The notes under the pieces were generated by a model. That model saw only the letters and a program-made list of their open reading frames with translations. It was not told where the DNA came from and did no database searches. The translations under genes and the position numbers were made by a program. Positions 57,484-64,000 of a stretch of 64,000 bases of DNA are shown here, piece by piece (the first letter of the stretch is position 1; every line of letters starts with the position of its first letter). This DNA is from Paralvinella palmiformis (taxonomy: Eukaryota > Annelida > Polychaeta > Terebellida > Alvinellidae), in the NCBI GenBank assembly GCA_025642065.1, contig JAODUP010000580.1, positions 124,001-188,000 on the forward strand. The letters run 5' to 3'.

Positions 57484-58914
57484 ATGGGCGTGTGGAGTGT
57501 AATCACGAGCAAGAACTTTCTCATTCTGACTCTGTTTATCTTGGCCACGTCTATTTCAATATGGTTGTTGACCATGCCGACACCGACATTCCAGAATATA
57601 ATGTTCGAGACTCACAAGCAGATAACGACAAATCTAAAAAACATCAATGTCATGTCATCATCGCACAAGTCTCATGAAGTCAACCTGGATGAGACATACA
57701 TGGAATTGCTTGGCTTTACTGCCAATCCCCAACTCTATCCGGATGGACTCCGGAATTCTGAGGTAAATTTCATATATAAAGTGCTTATAATGTATTGTTT
57801 AGCAATATGGAAATTGTCAATTCAAGAGGATGCAAAATAGGGAAGAAAAATATTGGTCCTAACTTTCAATGGTACCCCTACTGACTATCAACCGAAGTAT
57901 ATCACCTGAATACCTGTGTGAACTGGCGTCTGGCAAAAGTCATCCCGAAGAATCGGGTGATCCAGTCAGATACTGTTACAGGTGCTTGTCTCATGGGCTC
58001 GAGTTATATGGTGATTGTGCATTTAGTGTTGCAGCCCCCACTTTGCTTCTTCTCTTGAAAATTTTAAATCCATTATAAAAACACACCGGCTGAAGATAAA
58101 TAATGATTATTGTTTAAATCTCCTATGGGCTTTTTTGGCAGACATATTATTAGGGGTATCATTGTACAGTGCCTTTGAATGGCTCCTTCTAGTAAGGCAC
58201 TTTATTACATCTCCTTTATTAATATTTCATGATTCTTCAAATATATAAATGCATTTTTGGTTTGCCTAATTCAAATGATGGGAAAGTACCATTATCCTTA
58301 AAATCTGGGAATGTGTAAAATGTAATGGTTTTAAAATATAACAGACCCAAACAGAAATGGTTGTAGCAAGGACTTGCAAAAATGATTTATTACCCCTTGC
58401 CTTTTAAGTTTCATTTTGGCTGTTGAAATTTATCATTAATGTTTATTTCATTTATACTAGCTAGATTTGTGGTAAAATGGTTTTATGTATTTAGTGAATT
58501 TGTTAAATTGATAAATGCATCTTCTAATCAGATATTATTGATTTTTTTCAGATACCAGTTATTGTAACAGCTGTAACCAATGATAATTATGAAGATTCCA
58601 TCCAACTGTTGCAGTCGGTGCAGAAGTACTTGTTCAACAACCAAGTACATATATATGATCTGGGCTTAGGTTCTCCTGAGCTTGTTAGTGTAAGTCACCA
58701 TAAATAAAATGTTTACAGATAATGATGTGGGGTGCTATATAATTTGATAGCTCAGTGGCAAATGAGATTTGTTAAAGTGTTTTTTCCCTGCAAATTACAT
58801 GTATAGCAACAAAAACTGGGAAGAAATAAGTCACTATATTCTGTATGTGAACCTTTAAGCTTACTTGTGAATATGTTTGGATTCAGTTTGATCTGACTGT
58901 TAAAAGGATACTAA

Positions 58915-58963
<49 letters not shown>

Positions 58964-60526
58964 TAAAAAAATGGAATTTAATTGATTGAGACTTGCTGCT
59001 TTGTCAAATGTAAAGTTGTCTGTTCTTTTCAGTTGCAGAAGCACTGTAACACCAGTAACCGATGTGTTGTGAAATCCTTTGATTTTGAAAAATTTCCACA
59101 TCATGTACACAATATGCATATGAAAGCATATAAACCAATAGCAATACAGGTAAGGTAATCGATATTATTGTTTTACACATATTCCACGACAAAGCATTAT
59201 ATCAGCTTTTTAAGAATTTCTCTTGATGAGCTCAGTTCTATTCACATTTTTTCAATGGTCATGTTTGTAGGAGTTGATAGCAATATATATATATATTTGT
59301 TTTAATGTTAAAATTGTTTAATAAGTACCTGTCCCACATTCATAAGTGATAATAAAGTTTTTGAGCTGATAAGTATAACTTGAAACTAGCCCTTCCAGTA
59401 GCTATTAAGTGAGGAAATTCTGGAATATAAAGATGCAATTTTGCATTGAATATTTCCATGAACTAGCTATGTTTTTCATCACTCCTGTTACTTGTTTATG
59501 GAAGTTTGAATTGTGTATGCAGTCCTTGAACATGTGCCAGACCTATCATACCATTACCAATATATCACATGAAAGATTCTGGGCAGTTTTGCATTATTTA
59601 CCATAGTCCTCTATTGTATAAGCAAACTAAGTTAGCAGATTGTAAGTTGCTGAATTTTTGTACCTTTTATGGTTCCTAATAAAAATTAATCGAATACAAA
59701 AAAGGATTAGCTCATTCTTATGTAGGAGGAAGGTCAGATGGTCATGGTTCTTGCATGACACATTGATAAATACAATGAAATGATTAGTGTATCTGGATTA
59801 TTTTGATGATTGCTTTGAAAGAAACAAAGGGCTGGTGTAATTGAAACTATATGAGTCATTTTAACTGGAGTAGTTTCTGAACTTATTTAGCACTCTGAAG
59901 ATGAATAAAACAGATTTAGACGTATGGTTGATTAAACAAGATCTCAGATTTTGGTACATTAGATGACTGCCATATTATGTGATTATTTATAATGTTTACA
60001 GCAAGCTCTTGTAGAGTATGGTGCCATTTTGTGGACTGAAGGCAAGGATTATTTCATCAGTTCGGACGTGCTGCCCCTACTGAAGCAAGCACAGAACTAT
60101 GGCATTGTGGCATGGATCATCGAGTCACGAGATTCTACCTCGGCGATGACACACCCGAGAATGTTCACTTACTTCAAAACACACACATCAAAGTACTACT
60201 TCCAACATATGGTGGGCTCCGACCATCTGATCATCTATAACACAAAACGTATCCACAAAGAAATGATGCTCCCATGGGTGAAGTGTGCATTGGACAGAGA
60301 ATGTGTGCATCCCCTTGGAGCACAGGGTGTTGGCTGTGATGCGCGCCGAAAGCCGAAATATCTCTACATGGGCTGCCATCATTTCGAGGCATCGGCACTG
60401 AACATCATTCTTGGTCTGATGTTTGGAACTGAAGATGAAGTGCCCACGTATACTAGTCAAGTCATGATATTCGGTAAAGAGAATGATCAAAACAACACTA
60501 CCACAAAACTACCAACAACTAGATAA
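57484..60526 (+). CDS. DUF1647-type glycosyltransferase-like type II membrane protein, 352 aa, four coding exons
   Basis: Exons 57484-57762, 58552-58689, 59033-59149 and 60002-60526. Donors are GTAAAT, GTAAGT and GTAAGG, acceptors TTTTTCAG, CTTTTCAG and GTTTACAG, all introns phase 0, 353 codons including TAA. A TGA lies directly upstream in frame, so ATG 57484 is the start. An acceptor (TTATGTTTCAG, exon from 57390) implies a 5' UTR intron. Residues about 9-30 (NFLILTLFILATSISIWLLT) are a signal anchor, typical of Golgi type II enzymes. IPVIVTAVTNDNYEDSIQLL then NNQVHIYDLGLGSPELVSLQ and SFDFEKFPHHV fit the DUF1647 pattern: nucleotide-sugar-transferase-like strand, YDLGL motif, F-(D/N)-F-x-K(F/Y)P. 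Then AYKPIAIQQALVEYGAILWT and a His/Cys-containing end (LYMGCHHFEASALNIILGLM) follow. The usual catalytic DxD-like position reads WTEGKDYF, so activity is uncertain. Substrate unknown. Confidence 0.85.
58913..58960. repeat. (TG)n/(AT)n microsatellite in intron 2
   Basis: TG run then TA run in the intron between exons 2 and 3 of the DUF1647-type gene. Confidence 0.95.
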
Positions 60527-61512
60527 TATGCTGTTGTTGTAACTATTCTTGTTGTCATTGTTATTGTTGTTGTTGTTAGTGATTTTTTTAATCTGAAACA
60601 TGTACAGTTATTCTGAGCTGTTCGTCTTGGGATATTTAGTCTGAATGCATTTATTAGTTTCCCACCAAATTTGAATATGAATATCACTGCCACCATGTCA
60701 TTTGTGGCTGTAATAGATAATTAATTCTTATTCCTATGTCATGCTAAAGATGTTTTTATTGAGAGTATGTTTCTTTAGCTTTGTAGACTGTATAATGTCA
60801 AAGTAAATTTAGTAACTGCGATATGAAATGATTCTCACTAAAATGATATATATCTCTATTTTGGTACCATCTTTTCAAGTTGTATGCAACCGCTATGGAA
60901 TCAGGCCTAAAATTGTTGAACTGAATTTTGGGAATTAAAAACATTTTATCATTCAAAACCCTATAACATATTCAAATTTTCTTTAAATTTAGCAGATATA
61001 TTCTTTAGCAAAACCTGTTTGGCAGAAAATGTCAGATTTAATCTTTTATTTTTGGCAGCGTTTTCTATTCACCATCCACGATAGATAGATGTTCTTGGGT
61101 TAATATACATATCTCAGGCTTTGAGTTTTGGTAAATAATTTTCATGATATTTTGGCAGAAACACCAGATGTTACCTCCTCTGATGTAACTTAAGCTGATA
61201 TTTGAAAAATTACTGTTGATGTCAGCATTAATCTAAGCAGTCTGGGGTTTGTCTAATGTCAAAAAATCTGTCTTTGGTATTCTTCAAGTGATTAGCTGCA
61301 TACATACTCATCATATCAGTCAAATAACAAGAGTTTATTTCTAATTTAGATACAGGCACATCTCTGTTTTGTGTGTGTGTGTGTGTACAGTGCAATACAT
61401 TTATAACAAACTATTTGGTGGAGAGGTAGCAAGTTTGTTATATCTGTGAATTCATTATATGCGTGTGAAGTTTATCCACTAAGTGGCAGTGTTGGATGTG
61501 ACAGTTTTGAAC
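60527..61512. other. Downstream region of the DUF1647-type gene
   Basis: Presumed 3' UTR with a GTT-rich tract (60535-60577) and no clean AATAAA nearby (AATTAAAAA at about 60936). A (TG)n run lies at about 61370-61386. No other gene. Confidence 0.5.
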
Positions 61513-63955
61513 TACCGTATATACTCGTGTATATGAAGCACCAGGTTTTAGGACCAATAAACCCCTTAGAGTCAAACCAGCGTATAAGACGCACTAAAAA
61601 TCAGCAATATTTAATCAAAACCAAAAGATTCATCCCAGGCTATTTTCACCCACTGTGTGACGATAGGTAACGACAGACACTTCAGGTTGTCTGCTGCTGT
61701 ACGTTCATTTCTGTAATACTGTTTGAAGTAGTTTATTAGTGGTTCCCATGTGCCAAGTTTGGAAGCAATTAACATATTGTTTGCTGTAATTGTTTTCATT
61801 TGATGTGGCTTCTATGGTCGTTCTTTGCGTGGCCTCATTTACCGTTCCATTCAATTACACATGCTCACACATTTCGATAGTAGTGACACATCTTAGATAG
61901 ACCAATTATATACATTCCAAAAATAACATCAGCCTCTAATATTTTATGGAGGTGGCCATTTTTGGTCATAGTGCGGCCATTTTCATATCGCAGCCAATTT
62001 GGACCTATACCTTTGTGATCATGTCACTAATTAGAGCATCAGATTAAATGATCATGGCGGTTATCATGATTAAGTTTGGCTTCGAAAGACAACAGCGAAA
62101 ACAAGCCTATTTAATTTGTTTATAGTTCATATATTCATTATTAATGTTGAAAAACAATATTATTGTATTTCCCCCTAAATTATGCCAAATATTACCTTCC
62201 CTTTTAGGTTAAGCCTTATATAAGATGCACTCGCTTTTGGTGGCAATTTCGTGGTATAAAAGTGCGACCTATACCAGGGAAGGCGGTCATTTTTTTCAGA
62301 ATGGTCATAGAGCTTCATTGGATAGGTCTTGTCATAACTAAGAAGAAAATATATAGTTTAATGGGGCTATCTTATCATTATTGAGTAATCAGCTAAAATA
62401 TGCCCCAAATATCACCACTTATTTGACAGGTCACAAAGTCTAATTCCAGAAATGTACCATTGCCAGAGGTGAAGGTTTATCAACGTCATAACTCACCAAA
62501 TAATTGTATCACTGACCTGTTTTCATCATTTGTGTAATGTAATATTTATGCATAGCACATTAAAATAAATAAATATGTATCAAGTTATCATATTTTTCAG
62601 AAATATCAAATAAGGCTGCAAAATTGGTCCAAACACCAATCAGCAAATTTAGACGAGGGCGGTCCAAAGTGAGAAATGGTGAAATTTTCAAATTAGTCGT
62701 AGAACATTTTTGTTTCATTAGATAGGTCTTGAAGAGAATAATAAGTAAATATATAACTTGACATGGTTTCCTTACATAATATGGAAATATATACCTCGAT
62801 AGGGTAGAAAATGACTGCTATATGGTCCAATGCATATATTTTTAACCTACAGACATAAAAAAAACAATTAAAATCGACCTACAGTGAAAAAGAAGTTCAG
62901 GTGTTGTGCTGTTATATATTCTATTAAGAAATTAACCACAATACAATATGTTTTATGCTTAGAATGTAGAATATATATATATATACATATTATATGCATG
63001 TAAATCATATTACAGTGACAAATGTGATGAACTATTTTTCAACTAAGACGGAGAAATCCAATGGAAAAGACGACATTGAATTGATGAAATTTTAATGTTG
63101 GACATAATCCATGGTCTCATTAAATCATGCATCAATTGTTTTATGTACATCTAACAAATTGAAATGCAAATAATCACGAACACAATGCAACCTTTCGGTG
63201 TTCATCTTAGCCGGCAAACTTGAATCAAGCTACTTTTTTTAAACAGATGTTTAATTATCTATTATTTCTTAAATATTCACAATGTGCACGAAATATAGTC
63301 AAATATAATATCTATGTATATTATTATGCATATATCATACATAAAATAGGATGGATGGGCTAAATTAGGCATATATTTGATCGGATTGTATAACAACCTA
63401 AACATCCTCGACTGATGCTGCGGGAATTTACGAGATTTGGCTCTGGAGGACCTCTGGGTTTTTCCCATTGCGCAGCACGGATAGTTTCGCATCAAAAACC
63501 AAAATTATACCATTAAATAGAAAACATTCTCAGCTTTATCACAGTGATCGCAGACTAGGTTAGTTTCGTATTTTCATAGGGAAACCAGCATATTTAGAAA
63601 GAGTGGAATATTAGCAACAATATGGCTAGCTTCGTTTGTTAATAGATATTGCCAAGGCCGTGCGCAAAGAGGGTAGACCATTTTATCGCGGACCATTTTG
63701 TCAAAAAGTTGTTTGCGCTTCGTTTCTTGCCTGTTTTTGACGTAACGTCATTTAACAATTATATCCCCCATTTCAAAATAAATTAGATTATGGGATAGAG
63801 CTATATGCATTCTGTTTATTTGTTTAATTTATTGTTATTATGTGAAAGATTAAGGCAACCACAAGCGTCATTTTCCTTACGCCCATTTGAAAGCACTTGT
63901 CAAATAATATTCATGACATAACGACGTCCCTACCTATACACAAGTATATACGGTA
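61513..63955. mobile_element. TA-flanked mariner/pogo-like non-autonomous element, split by a nested insertion
   Basis: The left end TACCGTATATACTCGTGTAT (61513-61532) and the right end ATACACAAGTATATACGGTA (63936-63955) are complementary with one mismatch and border TA dinucleotides. The inner flanks (GTATAAGACGCACT on the left, AAGTGCGACCTATAC before the nested element) also mirror each other. Removing the insertion at 62275-63931 and one target copy leaves about 780 bp. No transposase is encoded. Confidence 0.75.
62275..63931 (+). mobile_element. 1.7-kb non-autonomous hAT-like element with intact 8-bp target duplication
   Basis: Starts CAGGGAAGGCGGTCATT and ends GACGTCCCT, with short inverted ends (AGGGA...CG). 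It is flanked by ACCTATAC at 62267-62274 and again at 63932-63939, an exact 8-bp duplication as made by hAT transposases. The host sequence it interrupts is the right end of the TA-flanked element. Non-coding. It was presumably mobilised in trans. Confidence 0.8.
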
Positions 63956-64000
63956 ATCACCAGGTATCTCTCAAACGCAAAGATGTGTTGTGTGATTTTT

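Noticed and set aside
45672..63495. Conserved-looking KTQRSS-AKSRKFPQ frame in two element copies
   Set aside because: Similarity is explained by DNA identity between copies of the non-autonomous element. Neither copy has a start or end that suggests selection for protein.

Overview
This is a eukaryotic, intron-containing, AT-rich nuclear window. It is most likely from a lophotrochozoan invertebrate, and a mollusc is my best guess. The reasons are spliced genes with short exons and consensus GT-AG borders, dense (AC)n/(AT)n microsatellites, tRNA-derived SINEs, CR1/Jockey-like LINE fragments, hAT and pogo/Tigger-type DNA transposon relics, and a DUF1647-type gene of a kind I know from invertebrates. 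There are no operons, Shine-Dalgarno sites or CRISPR arrays. The lineage call is inference; nothing was searched.

Only about six host-gene pieces can be supported. (1) A likely first coding exon on the minus strand at 3123-3197. (2) An intronless, GC-richer ORF of up to 323 codons at 8173-9144, with a coiled-coil-like start and a Ser/Thr-rich middle. (3) A helical, TPR-like gene at 25666-27782 in two coding exons. (4) Directly downstream, at 28268-32093, a lysine-rich exon carrying 42 copies of an 84-bp (28-codon) repeat; its acceptor is phase-compatible with a cryptic donor in the last exon of gene 3, so the two may form one gene with two isoforms. (5) A five-exon secreted thioredoxin-fold protein (210 aa, CPDS motif) at 42166-44015. 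(6) A four-exon type II membrane, glycosyltransferase-like DUF1647 protein (352 aa) at 57484-60526.

Most of the rest is mobile-element sediment. 11-22 kb holds a psq-HTH/Tigger-like relic, two LINE fragments, a nearly full-length decayed ZBED-type hAT with terminal repeats and an 8-bp target duplication, and a cluster of short inverted-repeat elements. 35-39 kb holds an inverted-repeat element, a Tigger-like HTH relic and a LINE. 45-51 kb and 61-64 kb share a roughly 1.7-kb non-autonomous hAT-like element. One copy is inverted, one is truncated, and one sits inside a TA-flanked element with an intact 8-bp target duplication. 54.6-55.7 kb is an internally deleted hAT.

The most unusual locus is the 28.3-32.1 kb coding minisatellite. 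Its outer units are in frame, its middle units carry only small deletions, and its position suggests a splice-switchable repetitive tail on an otherwise ordinary helical protein.
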